Assembly: GCA_017307505.1 (NCBI GenBank)
Contig: JAFKEE010000053.1
Coordinates: forward strand, 25,252 to 89,251
Reading direction: 5' to 3'
Source of the DNA: Acidobacteriota bacterium
Lineage (GTDB): Bacteria; Acidobacteriota; Terriglobia; Bryobacterales; Bryobacteraceae
DNA length: 64,000 bases
Numbering within the stretch: the stretch's first letter is position 1; the number at the start of each line of letters is the position of its first letter. This document shows, piece by piece, positions 44,755-54,351 of the stretch. A model generated the notes under the pieces. It had not been told where the DNA came from. It saw nothing but the letters and a program-made list of their open reading frames with translations, and ran no database searches. Made by a program: the position numbers and the translations under genes.

Positions 44755-45845
44755 CGGGCGAGGGTCATAGTCTCCCGGAAGTTCTTCACCCCGCGCTCGT
44801 AAAAGCAGACAAATGTGCCATCGCGCAGTTCCGCCAGGGACGAGTAGGCAGCCGGCCCCTCCCACAAGACGCGGGACGCGGTCCAGGTGGCGGCATCGTC
44901 AAAACTGACGCGCACCGTCATCCGCATGCGTTTCACTTCATCGGCCGGATTGGAGAAGAGCACCGCGCGGCGCCGCTTTCTGAGCCGGAAGATGCTCGCC
45001 TGACAGACAGGTTCAACCAACGTCTGATCCCAACGCAACGGCGACCACGTGAGACCCCGATCGTGGCTGATGGCGATGCCGCGGCGTTTCTTTGCCTGGC
45101 CCGCCTGGTTGTGGTCGCTGCGAATGTTCAGCAGCAGGCTGCCGTCGCTGCGTTCGATGACGGCCGACTCATCGGAATCGCCTTCAGTCGTGCCGCCCAG
45201 TTGCCAGTTCTCTCCGCGGTCGTCGCTATAGATGACGTGCGAGTACATCGTCCGCGAGCCGAGCACCGTGTGATCGCAGGGAATCACCAGCCGTCCGTCC
45301 TTCAATTGGATGCCGTTGCCCGGGTCGGTGGCGTACCAGGCCCAGTTCTTCGGTTTGACGGAGGCGGTGATCTCCATCAACGGCGACCAGGTGGCTCCGT
45401 CATCCATGCTGCGGGTGACCCAAACGGTGCGGCTGCCTGGGCCGGAGCCGGCCAGAATCTGATCCTCGCTACCGTGCCCCGGGTTGCCTGAGAGCAGCAG
45501 GAAGATCGCGCCGGACAGGCGTTCGATGACGGTGGTGGGATTGCCGATGGTGTCGCTACCGCGGTCGCCCACCACCTGCAGCGGACGCCACGTCTTCCCG
45601 TTGTCCAGGCTGCGGGTCAACACTGTGTCGATGTCGCCGCTATCCGAGCGCGAATTCTTCCGGCCTTCCGCGAAGGCGAGCAGGGTGCCTCGGTTGGAGA
45701 CCGCAAGAGCCGGAATGCGGAAGGTATGGTAGCCCTGATCCCCTGCGCGGAACACAGTGAACTCTTCGTGCAGTGGCTGCGGCTTTCCCTCGGCGAAAGG
45801 CAGCAACATCAGAACGGCGAAGCAGGCACCCGTGTATCCGCGCAT
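44724..45845 (-). CDS. Secreted sialidase (GH33)
   Basis: 373 residues, signal peptide (YTGACFAVLMLLPFAEG). Six-bladed propeller with FRIPAL near residue 43 (FRIP motif, first catalytic Arg), four or five Asp boxes (SLDNGKTW, SMDDGATW, SDDRGENW, SHDRGLTW, SFDDAATW) and an Asp in SDSGDIDT. The Tyr/Glu region is at GTFVCFYERGVKNF. Exo-alpha-sialidases remove terminal sialic acid (or Kdn/Kdo-like sugars) from glycans. It is last in a minus-strand block with a Gfo/Idh oxidoreductase 26 bases upstream, so part of a glycan-degradation locus. Substrate range is inferred only. Confidence 0.85.
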   Translation of the reverse strand: MRGYTGACFAVLMLLPFAEGKPQPLHEEFTVFRAGDQGYHTFRIPALAVSNRGTLLAFAEGRKNSRSDSGDIDTVLTRSLDNGKTWRPLQVVGDRGSDTIGNPTTVIERLSGAIFLLLSGNPGHGSEDQILAGSGPGSRTVWVTRSMDDGATWSPLMEITASVKPKNWAWYATDPGNGIQLKDGRLVIPCDHTVLGSRTMYSHVIYSDDRGENWQLGGTTEGDSDESAVIERSDGSLLLNIRSDHNQAGQAKKRRGIAISHDRGLTWSPLRWDQTLVEPVCQASIFRLRKRRRAVLFSNPADEVKRMRMTVRVSFDDAATWTASRVLWEGPAAYSSLAELRDGTFVCFYERGVKNFRETMTLARFNLAWITAR

Positions 45846-45871
45846 ATATGGTCCCTCCAGCTACCTCTGCG

Positions 45872-47230
45872 TCAGACCTTGTCCGGGATCACAAACGGAG
45901 CGCGGTAGCCGCGATCGGCGTCGCGCAAGAGGCGATTGGCGGCATCGTCGCCGATCACTTTCTCCGTTGCGGGATCGAAGTTCAAGGTGCGGCCCAGGCG
46001 ATAAGACGCATTGGCGAGGTGGACCAGCGTGCAAGAGATGTGGCCCTCCTCGATGGGCGCGTGCAGGTCCTCCTGCTTGCGGCTGCGGACGACATCGATG
46101 AAATTGGCAAAGTGATCGCCGCCCTCGTGGTGGGTCGGCCCCGGGATCATGTCCTTGCCGATGTAGGAGCGGTAACCGTTCAGCGTGTCCTCGTCGCCGA
46201 CGGCAAGATATCCGTTCGCACCGTAGAAGATCGTTCCGATCGTGTTGGGACCCTGACCCTGGCTGTACATGAAGTCCGTGCCGATCTCGGCTTCGCGATT
46301 GGTGATCCAGTGACGGACTTCAAACTCGATCATCTTGCGCTTGCCGCCGGGCAGATCGTACTGGAAGGCGCACGACAGCGTGTTGGGGGTCTCCTGGTCG
46401 TCGTCAAACACGAAGTGCCCGCCCATGGCCGTGATCTTGTTCGGGAACTTGAGCTGCATGCCGTGGCGGGCCATGTCGACCTGGTGGATGCCCTGATTGC
46501 CGAGGTCGCCGTTGCCGTAGTCCCAGAACCAGTGCCAGTTGTAGTGGAAATGGTTCTTCGTGAACGGGCGCAGCGGCGCGGGTCCGGTCCATAGATCGTA
46601 GTGGACGCCGGCGGGCGTGGGCTCGGCCGGAGTCTTGCCAATGGTGTCGCGGCGCTTGTAGCAGAGGCCGCGTGCCATGTAGATGTCGCCGATGAGCCCC
46701 TCGTGGAGCTTGGTCATGGCCTCCATGCCGGATTTGCGCGAACGGCCCTGCGTGCCGTGCTGCACAATGCGGTTGTACTTCTTCGCCGCAGCGACCAGTT
46801 GCTTGCCTTCCCACCAGTTGTGGGAGCAGGGCTTCTCAACATAGGCGTCCTTGCCGGCCTGGCAGGCCCAGATCCCGATCAGCGCGTGCCAGCTTGTGGG
46901 CGTGGCGACCGAGACGGCGTCGATCGACTTGTCTTCGAGCAGCCGGCGCACGTCGAAATAGGTCTTTGGCTTGGGCAGACCCAGTTTCTCCATGTCCTTG
47001 AGGCGGCCGTTCAGCACGTTCTCGTCGATTTCGCAGATGGCGGCCACCTCGACGTTGGGCAGTTTCGCGAACTGCCGGACGTGATCCCAGCCGCGCTTCC
47101 TCACGCCGCAGACCGCGATGCGAACCTTGTCGTTGGCGCCAAGGACACGCTGCGCGCCGGCGGCTGTCATCCAGGCTGCCGACGAGGTGCCGATGAACTT
47201 CCGCCGGCTCCATGTTTCTGATCGATTCAT
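45872..47230 (-). CDS. Tat-exported Gfo/Idh/MocA oxidoreductase
   Basis: 452 residues from the ATG at 47230 (AAGGAA six bases upstream). Twin-arginine leader ETWSRRKFIGTSSAAWMTAAG. Rossmann opening RIAVCGVRKRGWDH, catalytic GKDAYVEKPCSHNWWEGK and HWFWDYGNGDLGNQGIHQVDMARHG, a C-terminal pattern shared by exported acidobacterial and planctomycete members. NAD(P)-dependent sugar oxidoreductase or glycoside hydrolase (GH109-like) of the periplasm; it precedes the sialidase, consistent with processing of released sugars. Confidence 0.86.
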   Translation of the reverse strand: MNRSETWSRRKFIGTSSAAWMTAAGAQRVLGANDKVRIAVCGVRKRGWDHVRQFAKLPNVEVAAICEIDENVLNGRLKDMEKLGLPKPKTYFDVRRLLEDKSIDAVSVATPTSWHALIGIWACQAGKDAYVEKPCSHNWWEGKQLVAAAKKYNRIVQHGTQGRSRKSGMEAMTKLHEGLIGDIYMARGLCYKRRDTIGKTPAEPTPAGVHYDLWTGPAPLRPFTKNHFHYNWHWFWDYGNGDLGNQGIHQVDMARHGMQLKFPNKITAMGGHFVFDDDQETPNTLSCAFQYDLPGGKRKMIEFEVRHWITNREAEIGTDFMYSQGQGPNTIGTIFYGANGYLAVGDEDTLNGYRSYIGKDMIPGPTHHEGGDHFANFIDVVRSRKQEDLHAPIEEGHISCTLVHLANASYRLGRTLNFDPATEKVIGDDAANRLLRDADRGYRAPFVIPDKV

Positions 47231-47312
47231 AGTCTGTTCCTTTCCTGGAATCTTTTGAATGAGGGAAACCGCCCTCCGCGGGCACTCGGCCTCATGCGTA
47301 CAGAGTTCAACA

Positions 47313-50300
47313 TCAATTGCCTGTATGCGCGCCGGAGTGCCGGAACTCGCCGATGACAATGGTGCGTGGCGGCAGCCGGGTTTCCGTTCGGATGCAGTTC
47401 AACACAGTCTCGTCATCGCCGACGACGAGTTCGAGGCGGCCGTCCCCGTCAATGTCCGCGATAGCGGGCGACCCGCCGCCCTTCATCTTGGCGCCTGTGT
47501 AGTTGAGGCTCTTCGGTGCGTAGCTCCAGAGATCCGTCCCGGAGTTGGCGACAGCGTGCATGCGGCGGTCTTCATTGCACGGGAAGACGAGGTCGAGCTT
47601 GCCGTCGGCGTCGAGATCGGTGGCTACCGGGATGAGCGTGACCCGGCTCTGAATCGGGATGCCGCGTAGACGTCGGCCGTCGCGGTCGAGAATCGTCAGT
47701 TCGCACTTGGGCCAGGGCGAGAGTTCGGTCTCGATGATCACCTGCTTGTAGCCTAGCCCCTGCATGTCGGCCAGGACCGGAGCCCACTCGCCCTCCCGGT
47801 GAGCCTCATGGGCCCACAGGCGAACGCCCTTCGCGTTGAGGGCGACTACCTCATGCGCAGTGGAGACAGACTTTGCCGCGAAGACCACCTCCGGCTTTCC
47901 GTCCCCATCGATGTCGCCAACGGCAGGCGGCAGGAAGCGCGCCCCGCGGGCATCCGCGGCCCAGAGTTCTCCTTTGTTTTCGACGATGGCATGGAGCTTC
48001 GCATCGGCGCCGCCCAGCAGGATGACGCGGCTACCGTCGCCCAGGAGATCCTCGACCACGGGGGCAGTCACTGCGCCCGCGCCGAGAGCGTATTTCCATT
48101 GCACGGCGCCCGCTGTGTCGAGCACGAGCAATTCACCGCCCGCCGTAGCGACGTAGAGGCGGCCTTGCGCGAAGGCGGGCGGCAGGACGCGGCTCTCAAA
48201 CTTATGGCTCCATACTTCCTTGCCTTGGGCGTTGACAAGGTAGAGCGTATCGAGCGAGGCAAAGGCGATGGCGGGCTGGCCGTTGTTCTGAATCAGAACG
48301 GGCGTGCTTAGCGCCCCCTTCGCCGGGAAACGCCACAGGGACGTTCCATCCGGGCGCAGCAGGTGCAGCGACCTGTCGATGTCGTTCGTGGCCAGGGCAA
48401 TCTGGAGGGTCTTGCCGTCCTGTTGGAAGTCGGCCACGACCGGCGAGATCAGCAATGCTCCATCGGTGGGCAGGCGCCAGTTCAGGCGAGGCTCGCCCCC
48501 GATGGCGTAGAGACCGGGCTCTGCCTGGGCGCTAAGCGAACGGGCGCCCAGGTCCACTCTCGTCGGTACGGGCACCCAGGCGTTGTGGGTCTGACGGTAG
48601 AGCTTCAGCGAGTTGGGCAGGTACGGGTCGATCTCTTCCGGCGTCAGGCGCACGCTGACTGCGGAACGCGGAGCGGCCGCGGGCAGGCGGAACAGCCAGG
48701 GCAGGGCATTGGGCGCGCGCTTGCCGGTGATTGCGGCCGCGGCCAGTCTCTCGACGCCCGGCGCTGGCTGCCCTCCGATCAGGATGTTCGGGAACGCAGC
48801 CCGCTCGCTGGTCCAGATGGTCTGCTGGTCCGACCAGCCCTGCCAGGGCAGGTCGCCCTGAACCCGGCAGCGCGCGGCGAAGTGGCGGGCGCCGCCAGTC
48901 GTGGAAGGCGGCAGTTCAAACCGGTAGACGCCAGCCTCGGAAGACGACGGCCTGATCTCCTGGCCGGCATCGGCAATGAGCACCATCTCCGCGCCTGACG
49001 GTAAGGGGCCCGGCTTCAGCGAGACAGCTACGGGCTGGCCGGATTGGACCAGCTTCGGGAAGGACCAGGAACCCAGGGCGGGGAAGCGGTCGTCCGCTGA
49101 GGCCGGAATGCCGGCGGCGGATTCAACTTTGGCGGCGCGCAGCAGGGCATGGGCCAGGTCGCCGGATCCGGAGGAGGCGTTGTAGATGTAGCCGTCCGGA
49201 GTCTCCTTGATGAGCCCGTTCTCGAAGAGCGTATCGCATGCTTTGGCGGCAAAGCGGCGGACGGCCTTGAGATAGGCCGGTTCGTGCGTCGCCTCAAACA
49301 TATCCAGCAGGAACTCCAGGCTCTTGCCGTAAGTCTCCGGGTGGATGCCGGACGATATCGGATCCTCGAGGGCGGCCTGCGCGTAGCGGCGGGCAAACTC
49401 CAGGAACTGCGCGTCACCGGTCTCCTGATAGGCCATTAGGGCTGCCTGGCCGAACATGCCGGACTCGCCCTGGCCGTCGCTCCAAGGTGAGAGGTAACCA
49501 GGCAGAGGCTTGGCGTCGGCGACATTCACGTCTCGATGGTAACGGCGGGCCACCGGATCCCAGGAGGCCTGCATATAGGCCTTGGCGAGTCCTGCCGCGA
49601 CGTCGCGCAGCACGGTCTGCCGGCGGTCCAGGCGGTAAGCATGCAGCAGGTACCACGAGAGGTGGCCCGGCAGATTGGTGGGGCCGCTCTGCACCGGAGC
49701 CCAGGCGCCGCCGATCAGGTTCGTCTGCGGATTGCGCACCTTCCAGAACATCTGCCCGGCCTTCAGCGCCCAATCGAGGTGCTTCTGCTCCCCGGTCTTC
49801 GTGTAAAGGAACAGGAACGAGTAGGCATACAGCCCCGAGTGCTTTGTGTAGGGGCCGCGCACCTGCGGATCGTCGAACTTGCCTGTATAGAAGTTGCCAT
49901 GCCGGTCGAAGTTGAAGGTCTCCTTGTCATGGATGTGGTAGGTGTACAGACCTTCGATCTCGCGGCGGACGGCCTCCGGGTTCAGCCGCCAGAGCTCTTC
50001 CCACGGCGGAAGCTGGCGCTCGAGTTCGTGCCGGTTGGCCTCGATCTCTTCGCGGACGACGTTGTAGAACATGTGCTCGCCCCAGGCGAACAGGCCGGTG
50101 GTGGGGCTGGCGCAGGTCTTCATGAACCAGGTCATGTAGGCGTCGGCAGCCTGCTGATAGCGTGGATCACCGGTAAGGGCCGAGAGCTCCCGAAATGTGT
50201 GGATGGTGGCGATGTCGCGATAGAGGTTGCTGCCGCGCGCATTCCGCATGTAATCTTCCGCGTCGTAGGAGCGCTGCCAGTTGGGGTCCTTCGACTCGGG

Positions 50301-50501
50301 GATGCGGCGGGTCTCGATGTCCAGCATCGAGACCCAGGCTGGTGTGGACTTGCTGCCGTAGCGGTCAACGCCATTCGCCAGCAGGGTGTCCGCGAAGGTC
50401 CGCACCTTTTCCAGGTAGAGCGTCTGTGGCGCCGCGGGGCGCGTCTGGGCCACCAGGAGCGGGAGTCCTGAAAAGACAAGGATTGTCGTTCTAAGCGTCA
50501 T
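47313..50501 (-). CDS. Secreted helical-barrel/beta-propeller fusion protein
   Basis: 1062 residues with a signal peptide (MTLRTTILVFSGLPLLVA). The N-terminal half is helical and reads like an (alpha/alpha)-barrel of the epimerase/polysaccharide-lyase type: SNLYRDIATIHTFRELSALTGDPRYQQAAD, HSGLYAYSFLFLYTKTGEQKHLDWAL and NLIGGAWAPVQSGPTN. The second half is a beta-propeller of PQQ-like and FG-GAP repeats (VGDIDGDGKPEVVFA, TDLDADGKLDLVFP, IADIDGDGRLELVVG, each with a DxDxDG calcium loop). I do not know a named family with this exact fusion. Secreted glycan lyase or epimerase plus carbohydrate- or calcium-binding propeller is the best reading. Next to the TonB receptor, sialidase and oxidoreductase. 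Confidence 0.75.
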   Translation of the reverse strand: MTLRTTILVFSGLPLLVAQTRPAAPQTLYLEKVRTFADTLLANGVDRYGSKSTPAWVSMLDIETRRIPESKDPNWQRSYDAEDYMRNARGSNLYRDIATIHTFRELSALTGDPRYQQAADAYMTWFMKTCASPTTGLFAWGEHMFYNVVREEIEANRHELERQLPPWEELWRLNPEAVRREIEGLYTYHIHDKETFNFDRHGNFYTGKFDDPQVRGPYTKHSGLYAYSFLFLYTKTGEQKHLDWALKAGQMFWKVRNPQTNLIGGAWAPVQSGPTNLPGHLSWYLLHAYRLDRRQTVLRDVAAGLAKAYMQASWDPVARRYHRDVNVADAKPLPGYLSPWSDGQGESGMFGQAALMAYQETGDAQFLEFARRYAQAALEDPISSGIHPETYGKSLEFLLDMFEATHEPAYLKAVRRFAAKACDTLFENGLIKETPDGYIYNASSGSGDLAHALLRAAKVESAAGIPASADDRFPALGSWSFPKLVQSGQPVAVSLKPGPLPSGAEMVLIADAGQEIRPSSSEAGVYRFELPPSTTGGARHFAARCRVQGDLPWQGWSDQQTIWTSERAAFPNILIGGQPAPGVERLAAAAITGKRAPNALPWLFRLPAAAPRSAVSVRLTPEEIDPYLPNSLKLYRQTHNAWVPVPTRVDLGARSLSAQAEPGLYAIGGEPRLNWRLPTDGALLISPVVADFQQDGKTLQIALATNDIDRSLHLLRPDGTSLWRFPAKGALSTPVLIQNNGQPAIAFASLDTLYLVNAQGKEVWSHKFESRVLPPAFAQGRLYVATAGGELLVLDTAGAVQWKYALGAGAVTAPVVEDLLGDGSRVILLGGADAKLHAIVENKGELWAADARGARFLPPAVGDIDGDGKPEVVFAAKSVSTAHEVVALNAKGVRLWAHEAHREGEWAPVLADMQGLGYKQVIIETELSPWPKCELTILDRDGRRLRGIPIQSRVTLIPVATDLDADGKLDLVFPCNEDRRMHAVANSGTDLWSYAPKSLNYTGAKMKGGGSPAIADIDGDGRLELVVGDDETVLNCIRTETRLPPRTIVIGEFRHSGAHTGN

Positions 50502-50538
50502 GCGGTGGATTGCGAACGAGAGCCGGAAGGGAGAGTAG

Positions 50539-50586
50539 AAAAAGGCCAGGGGAGCCAGCCGCGCTGTCGCGAACCGGCTCCCCTGG
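50539..50586 (-). terminator. Intrinsic terminator of the TonB receptor gene
   Basis: Perfect 11-bp inverted repeat (CCAGGGGAGCC / GGCTCCCCTGG, 50546-50586) followed, on the minus strand, by GG-CC and a run of five T (50539-50543). It lies directly after the receptor stop and before the fusion gene, so the fusion gene needs either read-through or its own promoter. Confidence 0.75.
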
Positions 50587-50595
50587 GTGGGTTGG

Positions 50596-53500
50596 TTAGT
50601 ACACCAGCTTCAGACCAAACTGAATCTGGCGTGGGATGTTGGCTTGTGACGTCACCTTGCCGTAAGTGGCGCTGGTGACGCTGACGTTGGGCGAGGCGAA
50701 CTGCGTGCGGTTGAAGACGTTGAAGAACTCAGACCGGAACTGCAGCCGGAAGCGCTCGGCCAACTGGAAGGACTTGTTGACCGAGATGTCGTAGTTGGCG
50801 ATGCCCTGGTTGCGGAACTCGCTCAGGTACTGCGTGAGCGTGCGCTGCCCGAACGGTTGCGCAATGCCTTGCTGGACGGCGAAGGCGCCGGTGTTGAACC
50901 ACTTGTCGACATTGCGGTCGGAAGTGAGCACCGATTGGCCGGTGGCGACTGTATTGCTGTTGGTCTTGATCGGTGCGCCCGACTGGAAAGCCCCGACGCC
51001 ACTCAACTGCCAGCCGCCGATGACGTGATCGAGGATGGTGGAGTTGATAGCGAAGCGCTTGCCCTTGCCGACGGGCAGGTTGTAGATGCCATTGATGACG
51101 AGGCGCTGGGTGCGGTCGATGTCCGCCACCATGTTCTCGAAGGCATCGGAGAAGCCCGGGTTCATGTAGTTGGAGTGAGCCATGAGCTTCGACCAGGTGT
51201 ACGAACTCAGGATGCTGAAGTCGTTGGCGAAGCGGCGCTCCAGCGAGAACTGGGCGCTGTGGTAAGTGTTGTGGCCGACACCGGCGACGGCCATGTTGGT
51301 GGTCACCGGGTAGTTCGGATTCTTCGCCAGCAGTTGGTACAAGGGGAAGGTCTTGGAACCCAGTGTGCCGGCCGAAGCTGGAATGAGGCCGTAGAACGGA
51401 TTCGCGACGGCGGACAGCAGGGCGTTCCCCAGCGAGAGGTACGACGCAGGCAGGGCGTTCGGCGCCCAGTTGGGATTGAAGCGCCGTGTGGTGGAGCCGA
51501 CATAGGCGGCGTCCAGCAGCCAGCGCCCCGGCAACTCAACCTGCAGGCCTGTCGAGTAGTTCAGGACGGCGGGCGTCTTGACCTTCGGGTTGCGGAAGGT
51601 GATGCCCGTGCCGAGCAGGCACTCCGGATTGCGGGTGGCGCAGGGCACCAGGTTGAGGCCTGACGGGAACGGATTGGCCAGCGTGCTGGCCGGCGTCAGG
51701 CTGTCAATGGTCGTGACCATCGGCGTGCTGGTGTTGAAGCCGCCGAGATCGACGCCCGTGAGGCGCGGATTAAAGAAGGTTCCAAAGCCGGACCGCAGCA
51801 CCATGCGCTGGTTCAGCTTGTAGGCGAGGCCGATGCGAGGACCCCAGCTGTCATACTCGGGATCGAGATAACTGCGGCTCTGCCCGTTGACGCCGGCGAA
51901 GACCGGAGCACCCTTGACATCGATGTTGGCGAGGCCGGGATAGGGGCTCTTCTGGTAAGCGGCCTGAGCAGCGGAGGCGATGGTGGGCACGTAGCCGAAG
52001 TCGTAGGAGCGGATGACGCGGTCGAAACGATCGGTCGTCGGTCCCTGGAACTCCCAGCGCAGGCCGAGGTTCAACGTGAGCCGGCTGCTCACTTTGTAGT
52101 CATCCTGGAAGTACCACTCATAGTAAGTGGTTTGCGTGGCCTGGTAGCCGCCGACACCCACTGTGCCGCTGGCGGGCAATCCGAGCAGGAAGGACGCGGC
52201 ACCCCAGCCGGACGCGGCGTTGGCGGTGAATGGATCGGACTGGGTCCAGTTGCGGCCGAAGCTGTAGCTGCCGGAACTGCCGGAGCTGGCGCCACGGTCG
52301 TCATACTCGCGCAGGACGAGAGCGTACATGCCGAATTTCATCGTGTGCTTGGACTTCACCTTGGTGAAGCCGATGTAGCCGTTCCATCCGTCGGAGGCGT
52401 TGTAGGACGGGCCGCCCGAGCCGAGTCCGGTGGCGTCACCGATGCTGAACTGCGGGAACACCTGGAAGGGCAGTTGCGTGACCAGGGATTGGGGGAACCC
52501 GAGGGAGGCGACGTTGAAGCCCTGGCTGCCGGCGAAGGTGCCTTCGTACTTACGCGAATAGCCAAGGCGGGCATTCAGGATGAAGTCCGGCTGGAGGCTG
52601 CGCACATAGTCTATAGAGGCGATGCGCGTCTTCTGGAAGGAAGTGCTGGCCGTGGTGAGGTTGTTGAAGAGGTTCAGATTGTCGGCGCCGTAGTTGGCGA
52701 TGCCGACATAGCCGAAGATGCGGCTCTTCTCCCCGAAGTTGTGATCGATGCGGGTGCCGTACTGGTCGTAGTTCAGCACGCCGCCGCCCGTGGAGACATA
52801 GTTCAGCGCACCGGTCGTCGGGTCGCCCGGACGGTTCGGTGTGGGGATGTAGCCCAGCACATTCCTGGCGATGCTGCTTTGACGGTCGGTGGGGATCTTA
52901 TTATTGGGGAACGGCGAGCGGACATAGGTGTTCGGCTTGCCCTCAACCGGGGCCACCGTGGTCGGATCGTAGATGAGAATGGGTGCCCCCGCGGCGGTCC
53001 TCAGGGAAGAGAAGTCGCCCGCGCGCTGCGCCTCGGTCGGCACCGTTGTGGACGTCGTGGCGGGCGGTGTGTTCTGGCGGACCGATTCCCAGTTGAAGAA
53101 CCAGAAGCTCTTGTTGCGGCCATCGTACACCTTGGGTAGATAGATGGGCGCGCCGGCGGTGGCGCCGAACTGGTTCATGTGGAACTTGGCTTTGGTGGCG
53201 CCGCTGCGGTTCGCGAAGAAGCTGTTGGCGTCGAACTTCTCATTGCGCAGGAATTCGTACAGCGCGCCGTGCAGTTCATTGGTGCCGGACTTGGTGGCGA
53301 CGTTGATGGTGCCGCCCGCGGCGTGACCATACTCGGCATCGTAAGAATTCTTCTGGACCTTAAATTCCTCTACTGCGTCAATCGAAGGCGTGAAGGAGAC
53401 CTGGTTGCCGCCCTTCGCGTAGACGCCATTGAGCGTGACCATGTTGCCTCGGTTCGGAGCCCCGCTGACAGAGACGTCGGAGACACCGTTGGTATCCCAG

Positions 53501-54069
53501 GGACGGGTCAGGTTCACGTTACCGCTCTGGCCCGTGGGGATCACCCCGCTGACGAGCTGCTGCAGGGCCAGTGGATTGCGGCCGTTCAAGGGAAGCTCGA
53601 CGATCGTCTTGTTGGTGATGACCTGGCCCATGGACGAGGATTCCGGAGTCAGCAGCGGACCTTCCCCGGTTACCGTCACGCTGTCCTTTACCTCGCCAAC
53701 CTGAAGGGCAACGTCGATGGTCATGCGGTCGTTCACCTGCAGCGTGATGCCCGGGCGGACGGATGATTTGAAGCCGGCGGCCTCGACGGCCAGTCTGTAA
53801 TTGCCGGGCAGAAGGAATGTGATCACATACAGGCCTTCCGAATTGCTGGTGGCCTTGGCTTCGATATTGGTGGCGGTGTCCGTGGCGCGGACCGTGGCGC
53901 CGGGCACAGCGGCTCCACTGGGATCGGTGATCTTGCCCGTGATGCTGGCGCGATAGCCTTGCGCGAACGCAGAGCCCGCCGCGAGCAGTATCAGTAGTCC
54001 GGCCAGTGCCGACCTTAGCCCGAACGATGATCGTCCACTCCGCCGGAGTGTGTCATCCGTAACACTCAT
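50596..54069 (-). CDS. Oar-like TonB-dependent receptor with carboxypeptidase-regulatory domain
   Basis: 1157 residues; start at 54069 with GGAGG six bases upstream. Signal peptide (SALAGLLILLAAGSAFA), then a carboxypeptidase-regulatory-like domain (SITGKITDPSGAAVPGATVRATDTAT, residues about 40-125), a plug domain (TVTGEGPLLTPESS, VELPLNGRNPLAL) and a large beta-barrel ending in IQFGLKLVY with the usual aromatic C-terminal residue. This is the giant outer-membrane transporter family abundant in Acidobacteriota, importing oligosaccharides or other large ligands with TonB energy. It heads the minus-strand locus and is controlled by the promoter-palindrome region upstream. Confidence 0.9.
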   Translation of the reverse strand: MSVTDDTLRRSGRSSFGLRSALAGLLILLAAGSAFAQGYRASITGKITDPSGAAVPGATVRATDTATNIEAKATSNSEGLYVITFLLPGNYRLAVEAAGFKSSVRPGITLQVNDRMTIDVALQVGEVKDSVTVTGEGPLLTPESSSMGQVITNKTIVELPLNGRNPLALQQLVSGVIPTGQSGNVNLTRPWDTNGVSDVSVSGAPNRGNMVTLNGVYAKGGNQVSFTPSIDAVEEFKVQKNSYDAEYGHAAGGTINVATKSGTNELHGALYEFLRNEKFDANSFFANRSGATKAKFHMNQFGATAGAPIYLPKVYDGRNKSFWFFNWESVRQNTPPATTSTTVPTEAQRAGDFSSLRTAAGAPILIYDPTTVAPVEGKPNTYVRSPFPNNKIPTDRQSSIARNVLGYIPTPNRPGDPTTGALNYVSTGGGVLNYDQYGTRIDHNFGEKSRIFGYVGIANYGADNLNLFNNLTTASTSFQKTRIASIDYVRSLQPDFILNARLGYSRKYEGTFAGSQGFNVASLGFPQSLVTQLPFQVFPQFSIGDATGLGSGGPSYNASDGWNGYIGFTKVKSKHTMKFGMYALVLREYDDRGASSGSSGSYSFGRNWTQSDPFTANAASGWGAASFLLGLPASGTVGVGGYQATQTTYYEWYFQDDYKVSSRLTLNLGLRWEFQGPTTDRFDRVIRSYDFGYVPTIASAAQAAYQKSPYPGLANIDVKGAPVFAGVNGQSRSYLDPEYDSWGPRIGLAYKLNQRMVLRSGFGTFFNPRLTGVDLGGFNTSTPMVTTIDSLTPASTLANPFPSGLNLVPCATRNPECLLGTGITFRNPKVKTPAVLNYSTGLQVELPGRWLLDAAYVGSTTRRFNPNWAPNALPASYLSLGNALLSAVANPFYGLIPASAGTLGSKTFPLYQLLAKNPNYPVTTNMAVAGVGHNTYHSAQFSLERRFANDFSILSSYTWSKLMAHSNYMNPGFSDAFENMVADIDRTQRLVINGIYNLPVGKGKRFAINSTILDHVIGGWQLSGVGAFQSGAPIKTNSNTVATGQSVLTSDRNVDKWFNTGAFAVQQGIAQPFGQRTLTQYLSEFRNQGIANYDISVNKSFQLAERFRLQFRSEFFNVFNRTQFASPNVSVTSATYGKVTSQANIPRQIQFGLKLVY

Positions 54070-54123
54070 TACATACCTCCCGAAGTCGCGACATGGATTC
54101 CTTCAGTCGTGGCGAGACATTTA

Positions 54124-54171
54124 AGGTGCGACTCGCACCTAAATAGTAGTAGCGAGTTTGTCCTGAGTCAA
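54124..54171 (-). promoter_or_regulatory. Sigma-70 promoter with palindromic operator for the TonB receptor
   Basis: On the minus strand: TTGACT (54166-54171), 17-base spacer, TACTAT (54143-54148), then after three bases the perfect palindrome AGGTGCGA-G-TCGCACCT at 54124-54140. The palindrome covers the expected transcription start (about 54136), the classic position for a repressor. The divergent ROK-family gene is the obvious candidate to bind it. Confidence 0.65.
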
Positions 54172-54351
54172 TACAAAAGTGTGACGGCTGGAAAGAAGGG
54201 CTGTTACGCTATCATTGCGGGCAGTGCGATGGCGCGCGGGGCGTAGTTTTGGCATCTGAGCGGCCGGCGCCTGGCTGCATTTGCCGGAGGCGCCAGACCG
54301 GAACGGCAACGGAATCATGGCGCGATTGCGGGATCTGAGGAGACGCGGCCA

